Below are positions 1-6,987 of a stretch of 16,528 nucleotides of DNA, piece by piece. Location: positions 1 to 16,528 of the forward strand of contig JAVBQS010000109.1 in the NCBI GenBank assembly GCA_031548835.1, written 5' to 3'. The stretch is from WQTU01 sp031548835 (lineage in GTDB: Bacteria > Spirochaetota > Spirochaetia > CADAEX01). Below the pieces are notes generated by a model. The model saw only the letters and a program-made list of their open reading frames with translations, searched no databases and was not told where the DNA came from. Every line of letters starts with the position of its first letter. The first letter of the stretch is position 1. A program made the position numbers and the translations under genes.

Positions 1-1
1 T

Positions 2-2206
2 TCTGAAATGCCAAAAGAGAAAAAGGTATTAACAATTTCAGCTATTTTACTAAATACACATCCAAACAGTTCAGGATTTATGCCTGATTTTTGTTTAATG
101 AATTCCGGTTCGCAATATACACCTGTTGATATGAATAATTCGTTCCGTATGTTTAATGAAAATCCTGAATACAATGAAATTTTTTATATTGCTGCTGATG
201 AAATATTTTCAAACACAGGAAGAATGGTAAGACTTTTATTTACATTTAGCGAACTATATGTGCCTGGAAATGAAAATGAACATGTCTATTTTGTTTATGA
301 ATATTGGGACGGCATGAACTGGATTTCTATTGCAGATAATTCAAAAAAATTCATGGACCATACATTTTCATTTAAAAAACAGGGAGAAGTAACCTTTACA
401 ATTCCGCAAAATATGAAAAAAACTGTAATAAATAATGATGAGCATTACTGGATAAGAATAAGGCTTCATACAAAAGATTTTTCAATAGGCGGAACATATG
501 TAAAAGATGAAAAAGATAACTGGATATGGAAATTTTCTTCAAAAGTGCATTCTCCTGTTTTTAGTAAAATAAGAATTACATTTGAGTCGGAAAAATTTTT
601 ACCTGAAAACATTTATACAGAATCTAATTTTACTCTTAAAGATTTTGGAAAGATACTTATCGGCAATGATGTGGCAAAAAGGGAAGTAGATCTTTTTTCT
701 CTCTCCCGCGATACTATTCCATCCCTATATTTTGGTTTTTCTTCCGGATTTCCTGCCGGGCAAAACTCAATTTATATAAAAATTGATGAAACAAAGTCTC
801 CCAAACCCAAAAACCATAGATACAGCTTTTTTAGTAAAAATATTTCAGCATTTGAAACTGAAAGACGGGCGCTTGATCTTGTATGGGAATACTGGAATGG
901 AAATGAATGGATTTTGCTTGCTGTAAATGATTTTACAGATTCTTTTCATGAATCAGGCTATATAGAATTCATGACTCCTCCCGATTTAAATATAAAAAAA
1001 GAGTTTGGCAAAGAACTTTATTGGTTCAGGGTAAGGCTTTTATCAGGAAGTTTTGAATCTATGCCAATAATAAAATCTGTTCTTTTGAATTCTGTTTATG
1101 CAAAAAATGTAAAAACATATAAAGATGAAATAATAGGTTCTGGAACTGGAGCGCCTGGACAGAAATTCTCGGCAGCACATTCGCCTCTTTTGCCTGGAAT
1201 GATTCTTTATGTTGATGAAGGATCAATACCTCCGACAAATGAACTTGATTCAATGAAAGAAGATGGAATTGATAATCCATATTATGAAGATGGGGATGCA
1301 GTCTGGGTAAGGTATAAAGAAGTTGAAAATTTTTATTCTTCAAACTCTTTTTCAAGACATGTTGTTGTTGATTACAGGGAAAATAAAATATATTTCGGCG
1401 ACGGGTATAGAGGTGTAAATCCTCCGCGAAGAAAATTTAATATAAAACTTGAATCCTATAGTGTTGGAGGAGGAAGCTGCGGAAATGTTGCTGCAAATAC
1501 ACTGCGCATACTTTCCAAAAATATTCCTTTTGTTTCAGAATGCAATAATCCGTTTCCTGCAGAAGGCGGCGCAGATATGGAAGATGTTGCAAATTTAAAA
1601 AGCAGGGCATCTGGTGTTTTTAAAAGCCTGCAGCGCGCAGTAACTGCAGATGATTTCAAATGGCTTTCAAGAGAAGCTTCTGCTTCTGTGGGCCGTGCAT
1701 GGTGTCTTAAAGAAAAAAACAAAAAAGGCGAGATAGTAATAATTATTATTCCAACAATTGCTCCTGGAGCTTTAATAACTGACAAACTTGTGCCGTCAAG
1801 AGAGCTTTTAAGGCGTGTGACAAACTATCTTAATGAACGAAAGCTTGTAGGAACAAAAATACGGGTGCAGTCTCCAATATACAGGACATTTTCAATTTAT
1901 CTTACTCTTATATTTAAAAGCGATGTTCTTGATATTGAACGTCTTAAAAAAGAGATAATGGAAACTCTTTTTACCTATTTTCATGCTCTTTTGGGAAATA
2001 AAGGCAGCGGGTGGGATTTTGGAAAATCTGTAACAAGCGGCGCTGTTTTAAAGCATCTTGAAAAAATAGATAGTATTTTATCTGTTGATAAAATCAATCT
2101 TTTTGACAGAGATGCAGGCGTGATAGTTGAAAAAATTATAGTAAAAGAGGATGAAATACCATTTCTTTCTGATATCACTATTGAAAACAGGAGAGAACTT
2201 GTATGA
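2..2206 (+). CDS. Baseplate J-like protein (Afp11/Pvc11 type), 5' end outside window
   Basis: Probable baseplate wedge protein of a contractile injection system, by similarity of its C-terminal half to the phage baseplate J family. Seen, counting from the ATG at base 8: a motif IYFGDGYRG near 461-469, a Gly-rich GGGS turn near 487-490, EGGADMED near 519-526, then a Lys/Arg-rich helical stretch, the order usual in J proteins. The N-terminal half holds two related modules: YEYWDGMNW (98-105) with YWIRIRL (147-153), and WEYWNGNEW (293-301) with YWFRVRL (338-344). The frame is open through base 2, and no ribosome binding site fits in the seven bases before the ATG at 8, so the true start is probably upstream. 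Homologues are often longer, which agrees with truncation by the window. Its stop overlaps the next start by 4 nt (ATGA), so the two are translationally coupled. Confidence 0.85.
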   Translation, partial: SEMPKEKKVLTISAILLNTHPNSSGFMPDFCLMNSGSQYTPVDMNNSFRMFNENPEYNEIFYIAADEIFSNTGRMVRLLFTFSELYVPGNENEHVYFVYEYWDGMNWISIADNSKKFMDHTFSFKKQGEVTFTIPQNMKKTVINNDEHYWIRIRLHTKDFSIGGTYVKDEKDNWIWKFSSKVHSPVFSKIRITFESEKFLPENIYTESNFTLKDFGKILIGNDVAKREVDLFSLSRDTIPSLYFGFSSGFPAGQNSIYIKIDETKSPKPKNHRYSFFSKNISAFETERRALDLVWEYWNGNEWILLAVNDFTDSFHESGYIEFMTPPDLNIKKEFGKELYWFRVRLLSGSFESMPIIKSVLLNSVYAKNVKTYKDEIIGSGTGAPGQKFSAAHSPLLPGMILYVDEGSIPPTNELDSMKEDGIDNPYYEDGDAVWVRYKEVENFYSSNSFSRHVVVDYRENKIYFGDGYRGVNPPRRKFNIKLESYSVGGGSCGNVAANTLRILSKNIPFVSECNNPFPAEGGADMEDVANLKSRASGVFKSLQRAVTADDFKWLSREASASVGRAWCLKEKNKKGEIVIIIIPTIAPGALITDKLVPSRELLRRVTNYLNERKLVGTKIRVQSPIYRTFSIYLTLIFKSDVLDIERLKKEIMETLFTYFHALLGNKGSGWDFGKSVTSGAVLKHLEKIDSILSVDKINLFDRDAGVIVEKIIVKEDEIPFLSDITIENRRELV

Positions 2207-2757
2207 GTCAGTCAGCAATATTAAAGCATGCATATAATACATTATTCTCTTTTCTGAAAGAAACAGGAAAAGCATCAGGCTTATTTACTGCAGAAGATAA
2301 TATACCTTCTTTTGACTTCTCTGTTTTAAACACAGTTATATATCTTACTGTAACTGATATCTGTCAGATGGTTCAGGATAAAACAGGACAGCGAATTGTT
2401 GTTGATGAAAAAATGTATGAACTTCCGTCGCTTGTAGGTCTTCTGTTTGCAATTAATATAATCGGAAAAACATACAACTCTGTTCTTGAAACAGCAGGAA
2501 ATATTATAAGTGCATTAAAAGATAAAAATATATTTGATGCAGGTGAATATAGCTGGCATGGAAACAGTGAAAATAAAATATTTTTTGAACCAGTTATACG
2601 TAATATTACAGGCAGCAAATATACGGCTCCAGGCGCTATGCCTTCTCTTGTCCTTGAATACAGGCTTGATGCAGGAATTAACTCGCTTAGAGGAAAAGAA
2701 TTTAAACGGGTTGAGAAAAGAGAAGTCAGAGGTGTTATTAAAGATCAGGATAAATAG
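2203..2757 (+). CDS. Probable tail cap/terminator protein, DUF4255 (Pvc16_N)-like
   Basis: A 184-aa protein starting in the ATGA overlap with the J gene. Seen: an N-terminal helix (SAILKHAYNTLFSFLKE), a beta-rich section, then PSLVGLLFAINIIG followed by a Tyr and a helix ending SALKDKNIF. This resembles the DUF4255/Pvc16 family pattern in which a P-x-L-x-hydrophobic strand precedes a Y...L...I..aL....IF helix. That family caps the inner tube and sheath at the end distal to the baseplate. Length suits the family. Next to a J protein and just before sheath and tube genes, a cap role is natural. The match rests on a short pattern and position, so a different small tail protein is possible. Confidence 0.6.
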   Translation: MSQSAILKHAYNTLFSFLKETGKASGLFTAEDNIPSFDFSVLNTVIYLTVTDICQMVQDKTGQRIVVDEKMYELPSLVGLLFAINIIGKTYNSVLETAGNIISALKDKNIFDAGEYSWHGNSENKIFFEPVIRNITGSKYTAPGAMPSLVLEYRLDAGINSLRGKEFKRVEKREVRGVIKDQDK

Positions 2758-2767
2758 TTTTGGAAAA

Positions 2768-2804
2768 ATAATTTTAGGCAAGCATTTGTCTTATTTAAAA
2801 TTAT
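2768..2804 (+). repeat. AT-rich inverted repeat in the sheath-1 leader
   Basis: ATAATTTTA (2768-2776) and TAAAATTAT (2796-2804) are perfect 9-bp complements. Two G-T pairs and an AAG/CTT pair (2780-2782 with 2790-2792) extend the stem inwards to a 7-nt loop. No T-run follows, so it is not a standard Rho-independent terminator. It sits in the 131-bp gap before the first sheath gene. Confidence 0.45.
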
Positions 2805-2823
2805 GAGTGAAGTAATGTAACAC

Positions 2824-2848
2824 TGATTAATGCATGGCGCAATAATCA
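2824..2848 (+). repeat. Second leader hairpin upstream of sheath 1
   Basis: TGATTA (2824-2829) pairs with TAATCA (2843-2848). After one A-A mismatch, TGC (2831-2833) pairs with GCA (2839-2841), leaving a 5-nt loop. It lies 40 nt upstream of the GTG start, before a purine-rich AAAAGGGGG ribosome binding site. It may be an mRNA-stabilising 5' leader structure (inference). Confidence 0.45.
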
Positions 2849-2888
2849 TGTTTACCTAAATAAATAATAATAAAAGGGGGATAAAAAA

Positions 2889-4082
2889 GTGCCTACGTAT
2901 CAAACTCCGGGTGTGTATGTAGAAGAAGTTGAAAGTGGATCAAAACCTATAGAAGCAGGTGCCACAAATATTGTCGGGTTTCTAGGTGTAGCAGAAAAGG
3001 GACCTGTAAATGAAGCTGTCCTGGTTACAAACTGGACACAATATACCAAAATATTTGGCGGGTTTCACACTAATGGATGGCTTGCTCATGGAGTATATCA
3101 GTTTTTTCAAAATGGCGGAACAAAGTGTTATATAAATAATCTTGCTTCTGCGCCTGAAATATCAGAAGAAGAAAAAGCTGCAATAAGCGGGAAAAAAGAG
3201 CCTGTAAAAATTGAAAATCCGTCTGACATTGCTAAATTAATAATTGGGACAGATGAAGGTGTTGGTAAAAAAACAGGATTGCCTCTTTTTGATACAGTGT
3301 CTGACATTGCTCTTGTAGCTGCGCCAGGCGTGACAGATCCTGCAGCACAGGATGCAATTCTTACTCATTGTGAGAAAAACAGATTCAGATTTGCTGTTCT
3401 TGATTCGCCTGAAATTCTTGAAAAAGGTATTGATACAATGCCAATGCCCCGCGACTCAATAATGGGCGCATATTATTTCCCATGGATATCTATGTATGAT
3501 ACTGCAGCAGACCAGAATGTATATGCTCCGCCGTCAGGAGGAATGTGCGGTATATATAGCCGTGTAGATGCAACAAGGGGAGTGCACAAAGCTCCTGCAA
3601 ATGAAATTTTCAGAACAGCGCTTGGCCTTAAATATAATTTAACAGATGCGGAACAGGAACTTTTAAATCCAAAAGGAATAAACTGTATACGCGAATTTCC
3701 CGGCAGGGGAATAAGGGCATGGGGAGCAAGGACAATAAGTTCAAATCCTGAGTGGCGCTATATTAATGTGCGAAGGCTGTTTTGTATGGTTGAGCAGGCT
3801 ATTCAGAATGGAACAAACTGGGTTGTTTTTGAACCAAACACACGCGATTTGTGGAAAAAAATAACAAGAAATTTAACGTCATTTCTCTTAAATACATGGA
3901 AGTCAGGAGCGCTTTTCGGAGACTCTCCTGAAGAAGCTTTTTATGTCAGGTGCGATGATGAGCTTAATCCGCCTGAATCAATTGATGGCGGATATGTAGT
4001 TGTTGAAATTGGTTTGGCTCCTGCCAAACCTGCTGAATTTGTAGTCTTCAGAGTTTCACAGAAAACTCTTGAAAACGAATAA
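2889..4082 (+). CDS. Contractile tail sheath protein 1 (short form)
   Basis: A 397-aa sheath subunit that would polymerise around the inner tube and contract. Seen: MPTYQTPGVYVEEV at the N-terminus (the P-G-V-Y-v-e-E sheath signature), VGFLGVAEKGP near 29-39, FGG near 56-58, and a C-terminal core with GARTISS (279-285), YINVRR (291-296) and ELNPPE (358-363). These motifs are typical of Afp2-4/Pvc2-4-like and phage sheaths, and all recur in the second sheath of this window. The start is GTG, preceded by AAAAGGGGG. The protein lacks the roughly 185-residue middle region of sheath 2 and goes nearly straight from the N-terminal domain to the conserved core. It is followed after 65 bp by tube gene 1, the usual sheath-tube order. 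Confidence 0.95.
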   Translation: MPTYQTPGVYVEEVESGSKPIEAGATNIVGFLGVAEKGPVNEAVLVTNWTQYTKIFGGFHTNGWLAHGVYQFFQNGGTKCYINNLASAPEISEEEKAAISGKKEPVKIENPSDIAKLIIGTDEGVGKKTGLPLFDTVSDIALVAAPGVTDPAAQDAILTHCEKNRFRFAVLDSPEILEKGIDTMPMPRDSIMGAYYFPWISMYDTAADQNVYAPPSGGMCGIYSRVDATRGVHKAPANEIFRTALGLKYNLTDAEQELLNPKGINCIREFPGRGIRAWGARTISSNPEWRYINVRRLFCMVEQAIQNGTNWVVFEPNTRDLWKKITRNLTSFLLNTWKSGALFGDSPEEAFYVRCDDELNPPESIDGGYVVVEIGLAPAKPAEFVVFRVSQKTLENE

Positions 4083-4118
4083 ATTATTATCCAGGCATAT
4101 AAACTGTGTCTGAGTTTG

Positions 4119-4134
4119 TTGGCTTGTAAGCCAA
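4119..4134 (+). repeat. Hairpin directly before the tube-1 ribosome binding site
   Basis: TTGGCTT (4119-4125) and AAGCCAA (4128-4134) are perfect complements. As a hairpin this gives 6 bp with a TGTA tetraloop. It ends directly before the AAGGAG site (4136-4141) of the tube gene. No T-run follows, so it looks more like a translational or mRNA-processing element between sheath and tube than a terminator. Confidence 0.5.
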
Positions 4135-4147
4135 AAAGGAGTATAGA

Positions 4148-4576
4148 ATGGCTGAATATTTTCCTACCACTAAAACCTATTTTAAGGTGGAAGTTGACGG
4201 GATCGATTATGGAAACTTTGTTTCTGTATCAGGTCTTGGAGCTACAGCAGAAGTTTCTGACGATATGGGCGGTATGGATAAGAATCCACGCAAAGTTGTC
4301 GGAAAGGTAAAATACGAAACAGTAAAACTTGTAAGAAATGCAGATCCAAGAGACAAGGTTCTTAAAGAATGGTGGAAATCTGTAGAACGCGGAAATCCTG
4401 AACAAAAATCTTTATCAATAGTTTTTATGGATCGCGACGGCACAAGTGAAATACAGAGAAGAAACCTCTTTAATTGTGTTCCATGCGGATGGACTGTATC
4501 TGATCTTAGCAGTTCAGAAACTGGTGTTATCCAGGAAACAATTTCAATTGTTTATGAAAATGCTGAATGGGCATAA
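4148..4576 (+). CDS. Inner tube protein 1 (gp19/Hcp-like fold, T4-type tail tube family)
   Basis: A 142-aa subunit predicted to stack as hexameric rings inside the sheath. Seen: the family opening YFPTTKTYFKVEVDGIDYGNF then V-S-G-L near 26-30, a middle KVKYETVKLVR segment, DKVLKEWWKSVERG near 69-82, IVFMDRDG near 91-98, and a C-terminal RRNLFNCVPCGW...QETISIVYE. This is the arrangement of phage T4 gp19-type tube proteins, including Afp1/Pvc1. Length is normal. The ATG has a good AAGGAG site 6 nt upstream. Pairing with sheath 1 suggests these form the main shaft, while tube 2 near the hub would be the initiator-type ring (inference). Confidence 0.92.
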   Translation: MAEYFPTTKTYFKVEVDGIDYGNFVSVSGLGATAEVSDDMGGMDKNPRKVVGKVKYETVKLVRNADPRDKVLKEWWKSVERGNPEQKSLSIVFMDRDGTSEIQRRNLFNCVPCGWTVSDLSSSETGVIQETISIVYENAEWA

Positions 4577-4596
4577 TAGCCTTGCAGTAAAATTTT

Positions 4597-4602
4597 AAGG
4601 AG
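4597..4602 (+). promoter_or_regulatory. Ribosome binding site favouring GTG 4611 over GTG 4602
   Basis: AAGGAG at 4597-4602 overlaps the first possible GTG (4602) and so cannot serve it. The spacing to the in-frame GTG at 4611 is 8 nt, which is ideal, so the downstream GTG is the better start. Confidence 0.65.
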
Positions 4603-4610
4603 TGAATAAG

Positions 4611-5945
4611 GTGAATATTAAAGAAATGTGTGCAGGAAAAACAGTTTTATTGATTTGTGCAATCATATTTCTATTCCCATATTCACTCCTTGCTAAAGGT
4701 AACAAAGAAGATATAGAGCCTGAAATACGTGTTATTAATGATATGCAAAACCTCTATTCAAGCTTTGATGAAACAGTGCCTGCAATAGTAATGCTTCCTG
4801 CACAGGGTTCTTCTATTATTCCCGGGGAAATGCTTTTGAAAATTGATACAGAACTTACAAGGCAGATGGTAACAAATAAAATTGCAAAACCTGTTTTAAT
4901 GACAAGATGGCTTACACTTACATATGGAAATGGACAAAAAAAAGCAGAAAATCCTTTTGATCTTTTCTCTGCAGTTTCATCTGAAAAATATTCAGTTTCG
5001 CTTCGCGGATTTTGCAGGCCATATATATTTAAAAGCCAGGATTTTTTTATTCTGGAACTTGAGTTTTATTCTCTTTCAATAACAAATTATCCTGTAAAAA
5101 TAATACGCTTTTTTAATAATGAACAGGAAATAGCAAATGTTGTTTCTGTCTGCCTAAATGAATTTAAGACACGCTTTTTTTCTCTTTCAGCAGCAGTTGA
5201 AAAAGGAAAGAAACGTGTTGTAATAGATCCATTTACAATGGATTTAAGAAAAATTGTTGAGCTTGAAAGCGGAGAATTTGATTTTATAACAACTCCTTTT
5301 ATTACTCTTGATGGAATTCCTATAAGGGCAGGAGATGATTATTTCAGCAAGATTCTTGGATACCAGCTTGCATCAACACAGCTTTTTCAGGTAATGAATT
5401 TTTCTGCCCTTTCTGAATATTCTGAAACACATGGAATTAATTCTGTAAATGCAGATTATAGAATAAAGGGAAAAGTAAAACTTACAGATAAAATAAATAT
5501 TATTTTAGTAGATGTTTATGATTTAAAAAATAATTCAAAAATATATTCAATTCAGTATCCAATGGATGTAATGCCGTTAAGAGATGTCTGGAATATATAT
5601 CAATTAATTTCAGAAAAAATTGTCTCAACCATATTTACTGCCGAGCAATACAGTTATGTGCCGCAGCTTGAAGCTCCGAAATATGGTTTTTTTATAAATG
5701 ATATGTTTGCTGGATGGGATATAATTAAAAATTTTGCACTTCCCAAAGGACTTCATAAAATAAAAACAGGATCTTATTTATCTATAGATTCTGATTATAT
5801 TCCTCCTCCGCAGACAGATTCTAATGGGAAAAAGATTGCAGAGTTTGAAAAAATGGATAGCACATATTTTTTATTGCTGGAAAATGTTCCAATGATTTTT
5901 ACAGATAGAAAAGGCGAATATGTCTGGAAACTGCTTGAGAAATAG
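4611..5945 (+). CDS. Exported protein of unknown function in a CIS locus
   Basis: I do not recognise a named family. From GTG 4611 (an in-frame GTG at 4602 is disfavoured by spacing) it is 444 aa. Seen: a typical signal peptide with Lys residues, a hydrophobic core (TVLLICAIIFLFPYS) and a likely signal peptidase I site after LLA. There is no Cys at the cleavage site, so it is not an obvious lipoprotein. The rest is mixed alpha/beta. Around the last third, ADYRIKGKVKLTDKINIILV followed by D-V-Y-D and K-I-Y-S resembles the N-terminal domain of TolB and other envelope proteins that assemble a per-component value (weak, by eye). It ends 9 nt before a lipoprotein gene and is probably co-transcribed with it. 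Location is probably periplasmic. An envelope anchor or chaperone role is inference. Confidence 0.75.
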   Translation: MNIKEMCAGKTVLLICAIIFLFPYSLLAKGNKEDIEPEIRVINDMQNLYSSFDETVPAIVMLPAQGSSIIPGEMLLKIDTELTRQMVTNKIAKPVLMTRWLTLTYGNGQKKAENPFDLFSAVSSEKYSVSLRGFCRPYIFKSQDFFILELEFYSLSITNYPVKIIRFFNNEQEIANVVSVCLNEFKTRFFSLSAAVEKGKKRVVIDPFTMDLRKIVELESGEFDFITTPFITLDGIPIRAGDDYFSKILGYQLASTQLFQVMNFSALSEYSETHGINSVNADYRIKGKVKLTDKINIILVDVYDLKNNSKIYSIQYPMDVMPLRDVWNIYQLISEKIVSTIFTAEQYSYVPQLEAPKYGFFINDMFAGWDIIKNFALPKGLHKIKTGSYLSIDSDYIPPPQTDSNGKKIAEFEKMDSTYFLLLENVPMIFTDRKGEYVWKLLEK

Positions 5946-5954
5946 GAGTTGTTG

Positions 5955-6404
5955 ATGAAGCATCTATATTGTTCTGTTTTATTATTTTTATATGCTTCTG
6001 TTTTTTATAGCTGTAAATCAGCAGAACCTGTTGTTATTATTCAGGACCCTCTTGTGCTGCAGGATATAGCACCTCTTCCAAAAACTATTGTGCCTAAAAA
6101 GGTTGTTGAATATGAACCTGTTTATAATATTTTTAAAATTATTGAAGTTGCAGAAGTAAATGGAGTGCAGAAAACTTTTATTGCACGTATAGGAAATGAC
6201 AGGACAGGTATTGCATCAGGAGTGACAGGAGATATATCTGAAGATCAGGAATTTTCAAAACAGATAGGCACTTTTAAAATTACAGAAGTAACCAAGGATT
6301 TTTTTAATGCGCAAATTGAAATGCTGTCATACAAAATAGGCAAAAATGGATATGTGCGTATTAAGATAGGCGAGAAAGTTAGGGAAAGCAAGGAGAGTAA
6401 TTGA
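5955..6404 (+). CDS. Small lipoprotein, unknown function
   Basis: A 149-aa protein from ATG 5955. Two in-frame TTG codons (5949, 5952) lie just upstream, but TAGGAG at 5943-5948 is correctly spaced only for the ATG. Seen: MKHLYCSVLLFLYASVFYSC, a lipoprotein signal peptide with the candidate lipid-modified Cys in FYSC. The relaxed lipobox (Phe/Tyr before S-C) fits spirochaete-type lipoproteins better than the strict L-A-G-C form. After it, a Pro/Val-rich linker leads to a beta-rich C-terminal domain (FIARIGNDRTG, IGTFKITEV, VRIKIGEKV). No family recognised. The gene sits between an exported protein and DUF1257 with 9-nt and overlapping junctions, pointing to a shared envelope-related job. Confidence 0.72.
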   Translation: MKHLYCSVLLFLYASVFYSCKSAEPVVIIQDPLVLQDIAPLPKTIVPKKVVEYEPVYNIFKIIEVAEVNGVQKTFIARIGNDRTGIASGVTGDISEDQEFSKQIGTFKITEVTKDFFNAQIEMLSYKIGKNGYVRIKIGEKVRESKESN

Positions 6405-6811
6405 TGTCACACATCTCAAAGATTGAGACAAAAATAAAAGACTTAAAATATCTAAAAAAAGCGCTGAAAGTACTTGGGATGAAATATGTTGAAGCAGAAG
6501 AAAAAACTACCCTTACTTTAAAAGGATATGGCAAAAACGAAATAATTGAAAACTGTATTTTTGAAATAAAGACAGGTTCATCATATAGCATTGGCATAAG
6601 GCAGGCAAAAAAAGGATATGAAGTTGTTGCAGACTGGTGGGCAATTGAGACTTTTACCGGACAGAAGCAGGAAGATATTATGAACAAGATTACAAGACAA
6701 TATGCATATGAAACAATTATGGATAAGGTGCATGAAATGGGATACAGCATTGTGCAGGAAGAACAGGATATAAAAGACAATATCCGCATAACTGTGCGCA
6801 GATGGGATTAA
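6404..6811 (+). CDS. DUF1257 / Ycf35-family protein
   Basis: A 135-aa protein starting at ATG 6404, whose first base is the last base of the preceding TGA stop. AGGAGAG at 6391-6397 gives the right spacing; the TTG three bases upstream is not needed. Seen: MSHISKIETKIKDLKYLKKA at the start, LTLKGYGKNE, YSIGIRQAKKGYEVVADWW, then a helix with ITRQYAYETIMDKV and an end IRITVRRWD. The MSH-x-S-K-I-x-T start, the Y-x-(I/L)-(G/V) and V-A-D-W strands, the RYAY/QYAY helix and the terminal R-W are the pattern of DUF1257 (Ycf35 of chloroplasts and cyanobacteria). Its biochemical function is not established. From memory, family members can neighbour DUF2997 and Ycf46-like ATPase genes. A Ycf46-type ATPase does lie in this window, but 8.9 kb away, and I see no DUF2997 gene here. 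Confidence 0.85.
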   Translation: MSHISKIETKIKDLKYLKKALKVLGMKYVEAEEKTTLTLKGYGKNEIIENCIFEIKTGSSYSIGIRQAKKGYEVVADWWAIETFTGQKQEDIMNKITRQYAYETIMDKVHEMGYSIVQEEQDIKDNIRITVRRWD

Positions 6812-6828
6812 GCTATTTATAAATTAAG

Positions 6829-6852
6829 AAGCTGTTTTAATATAACAGTTTT
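6829..6852 (+). terminator. Weak Rho-independent terminator candidate after DUF1257
   Basis: AAGCTGTT (6829-6836) pairs with AACAGTTT (6844-6851) with one G-T pair, and TTTT (6849-6852) overlaps the 3' arm. The stem is short and AT-rich and the T-run only four long, so read-through is likely if it acts at all. Confidence 0.3.
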
Positions 6853-6865
6853 GAAAAAAATGCGG

Positions 6866-6927
6866 GAAGATAAAATATAAAATAAATTTTTATCATAAGC
6901 CTTATGATAAAAATTGTAATTATCTTC
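6866..6927 (+). repeat. Nested palindrome between DUF1257 and the tail protein I gene
   Basis: A perfect 31-bp palindrome with 15-bp arms around a single central C (6885-6899 / 6901-6915) is flanked by a second inverted repeat, GAAGATAA (6866-6873) with TTATCTTC (6920-6927). No T-run follows. It lies in a 176-bp gap that appears otherwise non-coding, and separates the envelope/DUF1257 cluster from the tail-I genes. It could be a transcription-termination or RNA-processing structure, or a binding site for a dimeric protein. Confidence 0.6.
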
Positions 6928-6987
6928 ATAACAATATAATGTCTGTAATAAATTATTTTTAAATAATTTTAAGAGCTGGAATTATTT

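Noticed and set aside
1456..1785. 109-codon open frame on the minus strand inside the J gene
   Set aside because: It lies fully within a well-supported + strand gene, has no family motif, and its composition is what the complement of that gene gives.
6829..6940. CRISPR array or direct-repeat cluster
   Set aside because: The symmetry is inverted, not direct, with no regular repeat-spacer pattern.
6812..6987. A DUF2997-type small gene following DUF1257
   Set aside because: The 176-bp gap has no open frame with a start and ribosome binding site of suitable length; it is filled by inverted repeats.
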